This document shows, one piece after another, positions 6,286 to 14,672 of a stretch of 36,585 bases of DNA. The stretch's first letter is position 1. Every line of letters starts with the position of its first letter. Origin of the DNA: Bacteriovorax sp. GTDB lineage: Bacteria > Bdellovibrionota > Bacteriovoracia > Bacteriovoracales > Bacteriovoracaceae. Where the stretch lies: positions 1 to 36,585 of the forward strand of contig JAQTTZ010000032.1 in assembly GCA_028710485.1 (NCBI GenBank). The letters are read 5' to 3'. Made by a program: the position numbers and the translations under genes. The notes under the pieces were generated by a model. That model saw nothing but the letters and a program-made list of their open reading frames with translations. It was not told the origin of the DNA and searched no databases.

Positions 6286-6360
6286 TGGAGCGGATTACAA
6301 GGATTGAACTTGCGACCTTCTCGATGGCAACGAGACGCTCTACCACTGAGCTAAATCCGC
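6286..6360 (-). tRNA. tRNA-Gly (anticodon GCC)
   Basis: The reverse complement folds as a complete tRNA: acceptor GCGGATT with AATCCGC, D arm GCTC/GAGC around AGTGGTA, anticodon stem TCTCG/CGAGA with loop TTGCCAT (anticodon GCC), variable AGGTC, T arm GCAAG/CTTGT with loop TTCAATC, discriminator T and an encoded CCA. It reads GGC and, by wobble, GGT glycine codons. It is the intact target of the cassette insertions, whose 3' fragments lie at 2558 and 99. Confidence 0.96.
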
Positions 6361-6431
6361 CTAAAAACTTAAAAAATCGAAAACAACTAACTATTTCTGC
6401 CACTCTGACCATTGAAAAATACACTTTTACA

Positions 6432-6485
6432 ATCTGGGACTTCTGCATGATAAGCAGAAGCTCTAGCTAATTGAGCTAATCCCGC
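6432..6485 (-). pseudogene. Truncated tRNA-like fragment (Asp-like anticodon AUC)
   Basis: On the minus strand GCGGGAT-TA-GCTC-AATTAGCTA-GAGC is followed by a TCTGC/GCAGA anticodon stem with loop TTATCAT. It then reads AGTCCCAGATT and breaks off where the T loop should be; no matching ATCCCGC acceptor strand follows. The D loop lacks the conserved GG, and the anticodon would be AUC. It looks like the 5' two thirds of a tRNA, upstream of and parallel to tRNA-Gly. It may be a decayed gene or an old integration scar. Confidence 0.5.
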
Positions 6486-6581
6486 AACGAATTTGTGTAA
6501 AAGCGATATTAAGGTCTGATAAAAAAGAAGTCAATCAGATTTCTGGATTTTTGGCTGTGCACCGCCAAAGAACCCCGCATT

Positions 6582-7529
6582 TTATTTCATTTTAGGGTGA
6601 GCAAAATGCAGCCTTCTGTCACATCCATAAGAAATGGTGCTCTCGTTAACTTGAATGTTCCCAATACGTCTCCATTCACTGGCCGCTTGATCTTTGCTGG
6701 TATCATTAACCAAAATATTGAACTTAATGCCATTGGCATGGTTTTTTCTAATACTTAGTTCATCTCTAAAGTCGGTGTCGTCATTACGAGCTACGCTCTT
6801 ATCCGTTTCAAGCATCATAAACTTAGGAGTTTTCACTTTTTCCCCTGTTGCTAGGCCCATTTCAGAAATAGGGTAAACTGGTCTGTAGATAGGATCAGAA
6901 TCAACGGCCTTAAAAACTTTCATAATTTTAAGCGCCATCGAAAGCACGCTTGCCCTAAAGCCCAGGCTTGGGTTGTTTGTCAGTTTGACATCCATGTAGC
7001 GGTTTCTTTGAGTTCCCATTAGAACGTCTACTAAAAAGAAGTTGGCCGTCTTTACACTGGCGTTTTGATCCATCGTTGGAAAAATTTTTCCAGCAAAACC
7101 AAATCCTCTAGGATCTCCACGTTCTGTTTCCGTTAGGGCAGTTGAAGCGCGACCGATAAATAATCCTTTTGAACCAGCTTTAAAAAAACCGCTATAAGGA
7201 TTGGCTTCAGTCATTGTCCATACACCCGTGAAGCAAGCTCCATTTGAATGAACAAGTTTTTCTAAGCGTGGGTAGTAGTCATCGGTATCTTTAAGAGTGC
7301 GTGTTGCTCTATCTAGCAAGTGATTGACACCACCAACGATAAATTTAGAACTGGTGACTTCGTAGTGAGGGAGACGTCCTTGTTCATAGTTTTTCATTTC
7401 TATTTGAATGCCGACATCACTTGAGTTTGGATTTGCGCCAAAGACAATATTTCGGACTTCATTGAAGCTAGAGTTGGCAAAAGTAGGGGCGCTTGTTGCC
7501 AGAAAAATACTAAGAGTTAAACATTTCAT
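6582..7529 (-). CDS. Secreted catalase-like haem protein
   Basis: This 315-residue protein has a signal peptide ending near TFANS. Its core recalls the catalase fold: KLVHSNGACFTGVW resembles the distal His segment, ERGDPRGFGFAGKIFPT the RDPRGFA strand, and VKTANFFLVDVL the region of the catalytic Asn. It is much shorter than a normal catalase (about 480) and lacks an obvious proximal RxxxY motif near the end (CDRRLHFAHPK instead). This matches the short catalase-related proteins rather than a classic KatA. Peroxide-related activity in the periplasm is plausible but not shown. Confidence 0.6.
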   Translation of the reverse strand: MKCLTLSIFLATSAPTFANSSFNEVRNIVFGANPNSSDVGIQIEMKNYEQGRLPHYEVTSSKFIVGGVNHLLDRATRTLKDTDDYYPRLEKLVHSNGACFTGVWTMTEANPYSGFFKAGSKGLFIGRASTALTETERGDPRGFGFAGKIFPTMDQNASVKTANFFLVDVLMGTQRNRYMDVKLTNNPSLGFRASVLSMALKIMKVFKAVDSDPIYRPVYPISEMGLATGEKVKTPKFMMLETDKSVARNDDTDFRDELSIRKNHANGIKFNILVNDTSKDQAASEWRRIGNIQVNESTISYGCDRRLHFAHPKMK

Positions 7530-7629
7530 ATAAGTCCTCTGATTTGTAATGGAGTAACAAAAGTGAAATTAGCACCCTGAAAAAACTAAAGATACTGAGT
7601 CTGTATTAGATAAATGATGGGATTTGACG

Positions 7630-8649
7630 TTATAACTTGATTTCTTTTCCATGGCGGTTGATAAGTGTCCCGCTAAAAGTGAAACTTTCTGGGTTAAGGG
7701 CCGGAACTTTGCCTTCGCCACCGGGGATATCGATAACGTACTGAGGAAGGGCCCAGCCTGGGAGTAGATCGTGAAGTGGCTGAACTATTCTACGTCCGGC
7801 CTCTAGACTCATATGGAAATGCATGGCCCCTAGAGCTTCATCTGGGTGATGAAGATAATAAGGTTTTACTTTTATTTCTGCCAAGCGAGTAAATAGTTCT
7901 AGCAGTATTTCGGTTTGATCATTTACACCTTTGAGTAAAACAGTTTGCGAGAAAACTTCTATTCCAGCATCTGTGAGTAGCTTGATCGCTTCTACCACTT
8001 CCGCATCTAATTCATCTCCATGATTGATATGAATCATCAGCATCGATCTCATGAATATTTCACTGGCACTTGTCATGACGGCCAGAAACCCGTCGTCTAT
8101 TCTGCCTGGAAGTATAACTGGAGTACGCGAGTGAAAACGAATGTATTTTATACTCTCGATTTCAGCAAAATCTTGAATAAAGCTAGCAAGTTTTTCATTG
8201 CTTAAAATCAGCGGATCTCCACCAGTGAAGATCACTTCATTGATTGTGGGATTCGCTTTCAAATATTTTTTAGCCTCAGCAAAATTTTGATTAAAGACTT
8301 CGTCTTTTTCGGCCAATTCATTTTTTCTAAAACAATAGCGACACAATACCGGACAAACAGTGGTGGGAGTAAATAGCACACGGTTTTGGTAGCGATGAAT
8401 GAGCTGATTACCTTTGGAGTGAGTCTTGTCTCCAATCGGATCATAACGTCCACTAAGATTTTGGTCTTCGTCTTTATGTGGAAGAAACTGTTTCCATAAC
8501 GGAGAGCCAATTCCGTGATTTTTTATTTTTTCGGCAAAAGTTTTCGGAATAAAAATGGGGTAGTGAGTTTTAGGAAATTCCACTTCGAAGAATTTTGCTA
8601 AATCTTCATTGGAGCGAAGGGCCTCTTTATAATCAGTTTGCCAGTTCAT
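7630..8649 (-). CDS. KamA-family radical SAM lysine 2,3-aminomutase-like protein
   Basis: This 339-residue enzyme has the radical SAM cluster motif CPVLCRYC (C99, C103, C106), the SAM-binding FTGGDPL segment and PLP-type KamA features (RFHSRTPVILPGRID; PYYLHHPDEALGAMHF). The C-terminal PGGEGKVPALNPE matches KamA more than EpmB, although the short length is close to EpmB, which modifies elongation factor P. Either beta-lysine formation or EF-P lysine processing is possible; no efp or epmA lies nearby. It overlaps the membrane gene before it by four bases (ATGA), as third gene of an operon. Confidence 0.85.
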   Translation of the reverse strand: MNWQTDYKEALRSNEDLAKFFEVEFPKTHYPIFIPKTFAEKIKNHGIGSPLWKQFLPHKDEDQNLSGRYDPIGDKTHSKGNQLIHRYQNRVLFTPTTVCPVLCRYCFRKNELAEKDEVFNQNFAEAKKYLKANPTINEVIFTGGDPLILSNEKLASFIQDFAEIESIKYIRFHSRTPVILPGRIDDGFLAVMTSASEIFMRSMLMIHINHGDELDAEVVEAIKLLTDAGIEVFSQTVLLKGVNDQTEILLELFTRLAEIKVKPYYLHHPDEALGAMHFHMSLEAGRRIVQPLHDLLPGWALPQYVIDIPGGEGKVPALNPESFTFSGTLINRHGKEIKL

Positions 8650-8936
8650 GGAGTGTCTTGCTGTTTAGTTTGCTGGTTAACTTGTTCATTATCTGCAATA
8701 TGCTTTGCCTTTAATTCATTTAAATAATGATAACGGGCCCAGTAAGCACAACCGCGAATTAAGACTGCTCCCATGATCGACATGCCGATAAAATGGTAGA
8801 TAACTTCAGTCATTGAAAAGGCACCGGAGTTAGAAAGAACATAGTACATCCAGTACAATAAAATTAAGTGGAGAACTAGAATCACTAGCTGCTGAGTGCG
8901 GTACCAAAGATTATATTGTCGAATAAAATTTTTCAT
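8646..8936 (-). CDS. Small two-helix membrane protein
   Basis: With the ATG at 8936 the protein has 96 residues, two hydrophobic segments (LVILVLHLILLYWMYYVL and YHFIGMSIMGAVLI) and a Lys/Gln-rich cytoplasmic tail. I choose 8936 because it forms an ATGA overlap with the exonuclease stop, matching the ATGA overlap at its own 3' end. A GTG/ATG eight codons earlier would extend the overlap. I recognise no family. Its place between a nuclease and a radical SAM enzyme suggests only co-expression. Confidence 0.7.
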   Translation of the reverse strand: MKNFIRQYNLWYRTQQLVILVLHLILLYWMYYVLSNSGAFSMTEVIYHFIGMSIMGAVLIRGCAYWARYHYLNELKAKHIADNEQVNQQTKQQDTP

Positions 8937-9898
8937 AGCTTTTGAGTCTTGATTAACCACTGCTGGATTTCTTCGGCACTAGGATGTCGAAGTGCAGTTA
9001 TTTTATTGAGTTTGAACGATTTATACATATCACTCAACAAGCAGCGAGCATATAAAATATTTCCATCGGGCGTGTTGAGCAAACTCGTCAGTTTTATTGG
9101 GCGGAATTTGTTTTTATGAGTACCACCGGTATATTGAATTTCAATCACCGCAGCTTCTTTGACTAATTTATTTAATTCTTCCAAATGCAAAGGTAGTTCT
9201 TGAGTTTTTAATTCGTCGAACTGCTCCAGAGAAAAAAGAAATCCGTGAGATTTTAAATCGGCCTTTTGTTTTTCAGGCTGATTTTCAACTTTAAGCCTCT
9301 CTAAACCTTTGATAAAAACCATGAGTGAGGCAAAGGCATCATCAAGCGCTCTGTGATGGTTGAGCAACGGAATATTGAGTTCTTTAACTAAGGTAGCAAG
9401 TTTGTGATTGATCACTTCTTTATGCGTGATGCGTGCCATTTTGCATGAGCAATAGATAAGGGCGGAAGAAAGTTTTATTTTAGCTCGAAGCAGTCCCATT
9501 ACGATAAAGCCCAGATCGAACTTGGCGTTGTGGGCAACAATTGGTGTTTCACCCAAAAATTCTTTGAACTCCTGCAGGACTTCAATTAATTTTGGTGAAG
9601 TCTGGACCATATCATCGGTAATATTGTGAATGGCCGTTGTATGCGGCGGAATGAGGATTTCAGGATTTATAAGGGTCTCATAGAGGCTAATCCCTTCTTT
9701 GGTGACTTTAAAGGCCGCTATTTCAATGATTCGATCAACAAGGGGAGAAAGACCGGTGGTTTCCAAATCGATGGCAATAAGGCCTTCGGGGAAGAATTCT
9801 AATAGCGTTTCAAGCTCCGCGTTAGTTAAATCCATGCCCTTAGTATCACTAGAGATTCTTGAGTTTGAGAGAATAATTTGTGTTGAAGTTTTTATCAC
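8933..9898 (-). CDS. DEDDh exonuclease with WYL-like C-terminal domain
   Basis: Residues about 38-205 are a DnaQ/epsilon-type 3'-5' exonuclease: AIDLETTG (D44, E46), HNAKFD (D128) and HHRALDDA (H182, D187), the complete DEDDh set. Residues about 245-321 (IEIQYTGGTHKNKFRPIKL to SFKLNKITALR) resemble a WYL ligand-binding domain. The GTG at 9898 has a weak ribosome site; an ATG at 9835 is an alternative and loses nothing of the fold. It heads an operon with ATGA overlaps. A role in DNA or RNA repair is likely; ligand control through WYL is inferred. Confidence 0.8.
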   Translation of the reverse strand: MIKTSTQIILSNSRISSDTKGMDLTNAELETLLEFFPEGLIAIDLETTGLSPLVDRIIEIAAFKVTKEGISLYETLINPEILIPPHTTAIHNITDDMVQTSPKLIEVLQEFKEFLGETPIVAHNAKFDLGFIVMGLLRAKIKLSSALIYCSCKMARITHKEVINHKLATLVKELNIPLLNHHRALDDAFASLMVFIKGLERLKVENQPEKQKADLKSHGFLFSLEQFDELKTQELPLHLEELNKLVKEAAVIEIQYTGGTHKNKFRPIKLTSLLNTPDGNILYARCLLSDMYKSFKLNKITALRHPSAEEIQQWLIKTQKL

Positions 9899-9988
9899 GT
9901 TTTTTTGACTGTCCTTTCATTGACAACCGAAGCCATCATCTTTAAAAATGTACGCTACAATAAACTAAAATATTTAAGGATTCAATGA

Positions 9989-11374
9989 ATGAAAACTTTT
10001 GATCTTGTGGTTCTAGGTAGCGGTCCGGGTGGTTATATAGCTGCAATCAGGGCAAGTCAGTTAGGAAAGAAAGTAGCGATCGTCGAAATGGATAAAATGG
10101 GAGGCGTTTGCCTTAACCGTGGTTGTATTCCAACAAAGGCCGTTTTGAAATCTGCTCACTCAGTTCATGAACTCCAAGACATGAAAGATCTAGGTATCAA
10201 TATAACAATCAATGGTCTCGATGGCGCTCAGGCCGTGAAGAGAGCTACTGGAATTTCTGACCGCATTTCAAAAGGTGTAACTTTTCTAATGAAGAAAAAT
10301 AACATCGAAGTGATTTCTGGGTTCGGGAAAATAAAGTCTGCTACGACTGTTGAAGTTAAATCAGCAAGTGGTGTAGAGATTGTAACTTTTAAAAATTTAA
10401 TTGTGGCAACTGGGGCCCACTACAAAACTTTTCCAGGATTAGAACACGACGGGAAAAGATTAATTGGTGCTTGGGAAGCTGTGAAGATGGAAACACTTCC
10501 AAAATCAATTGGTATTATCGGTGCTGGAGCAATTGGAGTAGAGTTCGCTTACTTCTGGAATGCTTTTGGCGTTGAAGTGCATATCTTTGAGCTACAGAGT
10601 CACTTGCTTCCAATCGAAGACGATGACTCTTCGATAGAAGTGGAAAAAGCTTATAAAAAATATGGTATTAAAATGTCTCTTGGAATTGAAGGTGTTCGCG
10701 CCGTCAATAACGGGAATGACGTTTCTATTTATGCCAAAATAGAAGGCAAAGAAGTTGAACACAAATTCGAAATGGGATTGATTGCAGTCGGTATGACTGG
10801 AAACATTGACAATATCGGACTGGAATCAGTAGGAATTAAAACAGAACGCGGTTTTATTTCAGTTACACCAATGTATCAAACGAACGTTCCAAATATCTAT
10901 GCTATCGGAGACGTTTCAGGACCTCCGCTTTTGGCCCACGCCGCTTCTCATGAAGGTGTTACAGCAGCAGAACATTTATCAGGACTACATCCTCACGCTA
11001 TCGATAAAATGAATATTCCAGGATGCACTTATTGTCAGCCACAAGTGGCCTCAGTTGGTTACACTGAAAGAGAATTAAAAGCGCAAGGGATCGAGTACAA
11101 AGTGGGAAAACTTCCATTTGTTGCCAACGGTAAAGCTGTTGCTTCAAATGAAAAAGATGGGTTTGTTAAAACTCTGATGGGCAAGCACGGCGAAATGCTG
11201 GGAGCTCATATTGTTGGAACTCAGGCGACAGAAATGATTCACGAGTATGCTTTATTTAAAACAATGGAAGGCATCGACGAAGAAATTTTTGCCACAGTTC
11301 ATCCGCATCCAACTCTTGGAGAGTGGTTGGGAGAAGCTGTTCTTGCTTCTAAAGGCAGAGCTTTAAACTATTAA
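9989..11374 (+). CDS. lpdA: Dihydrolipoyl dehydrogenase (E3)
   Basis: This 461-residue flavoprotein reoxidises the lipoyl arm of 2-oxoacid dehydrogenase complexes, passing electrons to NAD+. Visible are the FAD loop GSGPGG (11-16), the redox disulfide GGVCLNRGCIP (C41, C46), the NAD loop GAGAIGVEF, YAIGDVSG for FAD, and the C-terminal HPHPTLGE with H440 and E445 as the acid-base pair. The length is typical. It is followed after 36 bases by the E2 gene, so the two are one transcript. No E1 gene is in the window. Confidence 0.95.
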   Translation: MKTFDLVVLGSGPGGYIAAIRASQLGKKVAIVEMDKMGGVCLNRGCIPTKAVLKSAHSVHELQDMKDLGINITINGLDGAQAVKRATGISDRISKGVTFLMKKNNIEVISGFGKIKSATTVEVKSASGVEIVTFKNLIVATGAHYKTFPGLEHDGKRLIGAWEAVKMETLPKSIGIIGAGAIGVEFAYFWNAFGVEVHIFELQSHLLPIEDDDSSIEVEKAYKKYGIKMSLGIEGVRAVNNGNDVSIYAKIEGKEVEHKFEMGLIAVGMTGNIDNIGLESVGIKTERGFISVTPMYQTNVPNIYAIGDVSGPPLLAHAASHEGVTAAEHLSGLHPHAIDKMNIPGCTYCQPQVASVGYTERELKAQGIEYKVGKLPFVANGKAVASNEKDGFVKTLMGKHGEMLGAHIVGTQATEMIHEYALFKTMEGIDEEIFATVHPHPTLGEWLGEAVLASKGRALNY

Positions 11375-11410
11375 TTAAAAAATATAAGACAAGAATCAGG
11401 AGACTATAAA

Positions 11411-12709
11411 ATGAGACACGAAATCGTAATGCCCCAAATGGGAGAGTCCATCACTACTGGTACCATTACAAAATGGCATAAAGCTCCGGGTGATAAAATC
11501 GCTCTAGATGAAATCCTTCTTGAAATTTCAACTGATAAAGTTGAATCAGAAATTCCTTCACCAGTTGAAGGACGAATTGAAGAACTTTTTTTTAAAGAAG
11601 GCGACACCGTTGATATTCAAAAACTAATTGCCATTATCGAAGACGATCTTTCCGTTCCATTTAAAGGTGCGGCAGCACCGCACCTAAACTCCGCACCAGC
11701 AACAACAACGGCCGAAACAAAAGAAGCACCGAAAGCTGTACAGGCCACAGTACCGGCCGCACCATCAACACAAACAGAATCTCATGACGACAGATTTATC
11801 ACTCCACTTGTTAAGGCCATGGCCAGTGAGGCCGGCGTTCCTTTAACTGAGCTTGCTCAAGTCAAAGGTACAGGAGCTGCTGGAAGAGTTAATAAAGCAG
11901 ACTTCGAAACTTATCTTACTACTCGTAAATCCGGTGCAGCTCCCGCAGCTCAAACGGCTTCTGCGGCACCTGCAAAAGCTCCTTCAGCTCCTGCATTTGC
12001 TCCCGGCGAGCGCACTACAATTGTCCCAATGGACAATATGAGAAAAACAATTGCAAGAAATATGCAAGCCTCTAAACTAACTTCACCTCACGTGAACTCA
12101 ATCGACGAAATCGATATGACAAATCTTGTGAAGTTCAGAGAAGGATTCAAAAAAGAATTCGAAAAACAAGAAGGCTTCTCACTTACTTATACTCACTTCA
12201 TTCTCTACGCTCTTGTTCAGGCGCTCAAAGAATTCCCAATCGTTAATGCTTCAATCGATGGTGATAATATCATCATGAAAAAAGATATTAATCTTGGATG
12301 TGCTGTAGCTGTTCCGGGAAGTGGTTTGGTGGTTCCAGTTATTAAAGGTGCTGATAATTTAAATATCAGAGGAATTGCCCGTGCTTTAGATATTCTAGTA
12401 AAAAAAGCAAAAACTAAAAAATTAACGATGGATGACATGACTGGTGGAACTTATACTTTCACAAATAATGGATCATTTGGAATCTTAATTGCGACTCCAG
12501 TAATTCTTCAACCTCAATTGGGAATTTTTTGTGTTGGAACAATTGCAAAACGTCCTATCGTAACGGCCGACGATGCAATTGCCATTCGTCAGATGATGTA
12601 TGCAACTCACACTTACGATCACCGTGTAATCGACGGAGAAATCGGATCGAAATTCTTAAGACATGTAGTAAACACTCTACAAACAATGGATCCAGCAGCT
12701 TTATTCTAA
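11411..12709 (+). CDS. Dihydrolipoamide acyltransferase (E2) of a 2-oxoacid dehydrogenase
   Basis: This 432-residue E2 has three parts. The lipoyl domain is at 1-80, with the lipoylated K43 in STDKVES. A peripheral-subunit-binding domain is at about 129-169, between two Ala/Pro-rich linkers. The catalytic core follows to the end, with HTYDHRVIDG (H404, D408). The ribosome site CAGGAG precedes the ATG. It forms the core of a pyruvate, branched-chain or 2-oxoglutarate complex, but the acyl specificity cannot be decided from motifs alone, so I give no symbol. The E1 subunits must be elsewhere. Confidence 0.92.
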   Translation: MRHEIVMPQMGESITTGTITKWHKAPGDKIALDEILLEISTDKVESEIPSPVEGRIEELFFKEGDTVDIQKLIAIIEDDLSVPFKGAAAPHLNSAPATTTAETKEAPKAVQATVPAAPSTQTESHDDRFITPLVKAMASEAGVPLTELAQVKGTGAAGRVNKADFETYLTTRKSGAAPAAQTASAAPAKAPSAPAFAPGERTTIVPMDNMRKTIARNMQASKLTSPHVNSIDEIDMTNLVKFREGFKKEFEKQEGFSLTYTHFILYALVQALKEFPIVNASIDGDNIIMKKDINLGCAVAVPGSGLVVPVIKGADNLNIRGIARALDILVKKAKTKKLTMDDMTGGTYTFTNNGSFGILIATPVILQPQLGIFCVGTIAKRPIVTADDAIAIRQMMYATHTYDHRVIDGEIGSKFLRHVVNTLQTMDPAALF

Positions 12710-12729
12710 GAATATTAAGGATTATTATA

Positions 12730-13029
12730 ATGATGAAACAATTTTTAGCTCTTACATTTTTAGTTTCTAGTTCCGCCGTTTTTGCTTCTTACACACCTCT
12801 TGTCGAAGTGAGTACAAGCAACGATAAAACAATCCACGTTGTAATCGTTAACGATTCAGGAGTGGATCTTATTTGTAAATATTCAGTGTCTTGGTTTGTG
12901 AACATGCTTTCTTTTAGAAAAGAATTTGGCCGGGTCAATCTAATGCCCTCTGGTGTAGCTGAACTCGCCTACCAGAATGACCAGTTTTCTCGACTTTCAA
13001 GAATCAATGCAAAAGCCATTTGCGAATAA
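12730..13029 (+). CDS. Small secreted hypothetical protein
   Basis: This 99-residue protein has a clean signal peptide (LALTFLVSSSAVFA|S) and a mature part of about 80 residues with two Cys (ICKYS and the penultimate C) that could form a disulfide. The start is fixed by AAGGA nine bases before ATGATG at 12730; the frame is open further upstream inside the E2 gene but that is not used. It follows E2 by 20 bases and may be co-transcribed. No family recognised. Confidence 0.7.
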   Translation: MMKQFLALTFLVSSSAVFASYTPLVEVSTSNDKTIHVVIVNDSGVDLICKYSVSWFVNMLSFRKEFGRVNLMPSGVAELAYQNDQFSRLSRINAKAICE

Positions 13030-13041
13030 GAAATTCAAAAC

Positions 13042-13923
13042 ATGCCTAAAATTTCCGGTTTTACATTTATAAAAAACGGTCTCACTCTCGGGTATCCAAT
13101 ACTCGAGAGTGTACTTTCTATTGAACCAATCTGCGATGAAGTTATTATCAATGTAGGTTTCGAAGACGCTGAACTCACTATAGATGATGGCACTTATAAA
13201 TATTTAACGGACCGTTTGAAAGATCCTAAATACAAATTTATAAAGAGCTGGTGGGATCCAACGATTAAAAAAAGTGGAGTTATCCTTTCTCAGCAAACCA
13301 ATATTGCATTGAACGCTTGTACCGGGGATTATTGTCAGTACATCCAGGGGGATGAATGTATTCACGAAGATGATTTGAAATACATTCTTGCCGGCGTAGA
13401 AGAGATGGAAAAAGATCCGCGCATAGATGGGCTTATTTTTAATTATATGCACTTTTATGGAAACGTTGATACTTATAAATACACCCGCAATCTTTATCGT
13501 CGCGAAGTACGCTTGATCAGGAATCATAAAGGGATAAAATCCTGGCTTGATGCTCAAGGTTTTAGAAATGCAGACGATACAAAAATAAGAGCGCGATTAA
13601 TTTCAGCTCGTATTTTTCATTATGGTTGGTCAAGGGCCGAGCAAGTCATGAAGAATAAAGTTAAAGTCTTTGATACTTTTTATCACGAAAAAGAACGCGA
13701 TGTTAAAGAATTCCAATACGAACGCAATTGGGGACTGACAAAGTTTACCAAGACTCATCCACGTGTCATGAAAGAGTGGATTGAAAAAAATAAAAATCCA
13801 ATTGATTTGATGTCACTGCCTCTTAGCTGGGGGAGTAATCTTTTCGGGCTAGTCATTAGTGATACGATCGAGAAGTTTACCGGCTATCGAATCGGTGAAT
13901 ATAAAAACTATAGGAAAATATAA
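13042..13923 (+). CDS. Glycosyltransferase family 2-like protein
   Basis: The protein has 293 residues. The start (KISGFTFIKNGLTLGYPILES) and the following CDEVIINVG strand resemble GT-A enzymes that act on surface polysaccharides. The QGDECIHEDDL segment is in the usual place of the DxD-type metal site, although here it reads GDE. There is no membrane segment. Its stop overlaps the next ATG by one base, coupling it to the FkbM methyltransferase. Donor and acceptor sugars are unknown. Confidence 0.7.
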   Translation: MPKISGFTFIKNGLTLGYPILESVLSIEPICDEVIINVGFEDAELTIDDGTYKYLTDRLKDPKYKFIKSWWDPTIKKSGVILSQQTNIALNACTGDYCQYIQGDECIHEDDLKYILAGVEEMEKDPRIDGLIFNYMHFYGNVDTYKYTRNLYRREVRLIRNHKGIKSWLDAQGFRNADDTKIRARLISARIFHYGWSRAEQVMKNKVKVFDTFYHEKERDVKEFQYERNWGLTKFTKTHPRVMKEWIEKNKNPIDLMSLPLSWGSNLFGLVISDTIEKFTGYRIGEYKNYRKI

Positions 13924-14648
13924 TGAAGTCAGATTATGAGTATCCCCTGAATTATTTCTTGGATAAATTAAATATTCCCAAGGGCAAATTTGTCGATGTT
14001 GGGGCCAATGATGGAATGATTGGAAGCATGACCTATGATTTGGAAAAAAATGGTTGGAGTGGAATTCTCATTGAACCAAATCCAACTCTTGTTGAACATT
14101 TAAAAAAAATTAGAACTTCTCCCGTTTTTCCTTATGCTATTTCGTCTACAGAGGGTGATTTGCCTTTTTATATTGTTGAAGGCCCGGATAATTTACACGG
14201 TCTTTCTCGTTTTAATTATACAAAAGAATTTGAAGACCATATTAAAAAATGTGGTGGCTCTGTTAAGAAGACAATTGTCCAAGTGAAAAAGATTTCAAGC
14301 ATCATGAAAGAAGCCCAAAATTTAGATAGTGTAGATTTTTTAAAAGTTGATGTTGAAGGACATGAGTTTGAAGTTTTAAAAAGTTTTGATTTTGAAAAGT
14401 TTCATCCTCGCCTAATCGTGACAGAGGACAATTTTAAAGATTCCGACAAATCGGTTCGCCGTTTTCTTCACTCAAAAGGCTACGCGGTAATTGCCAGAGA
14501 CAGGCTTAATTATTGGTTTGCTCCAAAGTCAGAAATAAAACATTTTCTTTATGATTATATTCATTCCAAAATTCGTTTTCTTCGATGGGATGTGAAAAGA
14601 TTCATTTATCGTTTAATTAATAAGAAATTTCAAACGGGTAATAATTAA
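13923..14648 (+). CDS. FkbM-family methyltransferase
   Basis: This 241-residue protein has the FkbM pattern: KFVDVGANDGMIGS for SAM binding, GILIEPNP, and DFLKVDVEGHEFEVLKS near the C-terminal half of the domain. FkbM enzymes O-methylate sugars or polyketides, and next to two glycosyltransferases a methylated surface glycan is the most likely product. It is translationally coupled to the gene before it and ends one base from the convergent glycosyltransferase. Confidence 0.85.
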   Translation: MKSDYEYPLNYFLDKLNIPKGKFVDVGANDGMIGSMTYDLEKNGWSGILIEPNPTLVEHLKKIRTSPVFPYAISSTEGDLPFYIVEGPDNLHGLSRFNYTKEFEDHIKKCGGSVKKTIVQVKKISSIMKEAQNLDSVDFLKVDVEGHEFEVLKSFDFEKFHPRLIVTEDNFKDSDKSVRRFLHSKGYAVIARDRLNYWFAPKSEIKHFLYDYIHSKIRFLRWDVKRFIYRLINKKFQTGNN

Positions 14649-14649
14649 A

Positions 14650-14672
14650 TCAAACTGTTTCATACAGTTTGA
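14650..14672 (-). terminator. Hairpin at the 3' junction of convergent genes
   Basis: TCAAACTGT and ACAGTTTGA form a perfect 9-bp stem with a TTCAT loop, overlapping the last codons of the glycosyltransferase. On the minus strand it is followed by TTTAATTATT, a weak U-rich tail. It may stop transcription of the glycosyltransferase before it runs into the FkbM gene. Confidence 0.4.

Noticed and set aside
6285-6470. Open frame of 61 codons over the tRNA-Gly and tRNA-like fragment
   Set aside because: It reads through a well-folded tRNA on the other strand, with no ribosome site; the translation is an artefact of the tRNA sequence.
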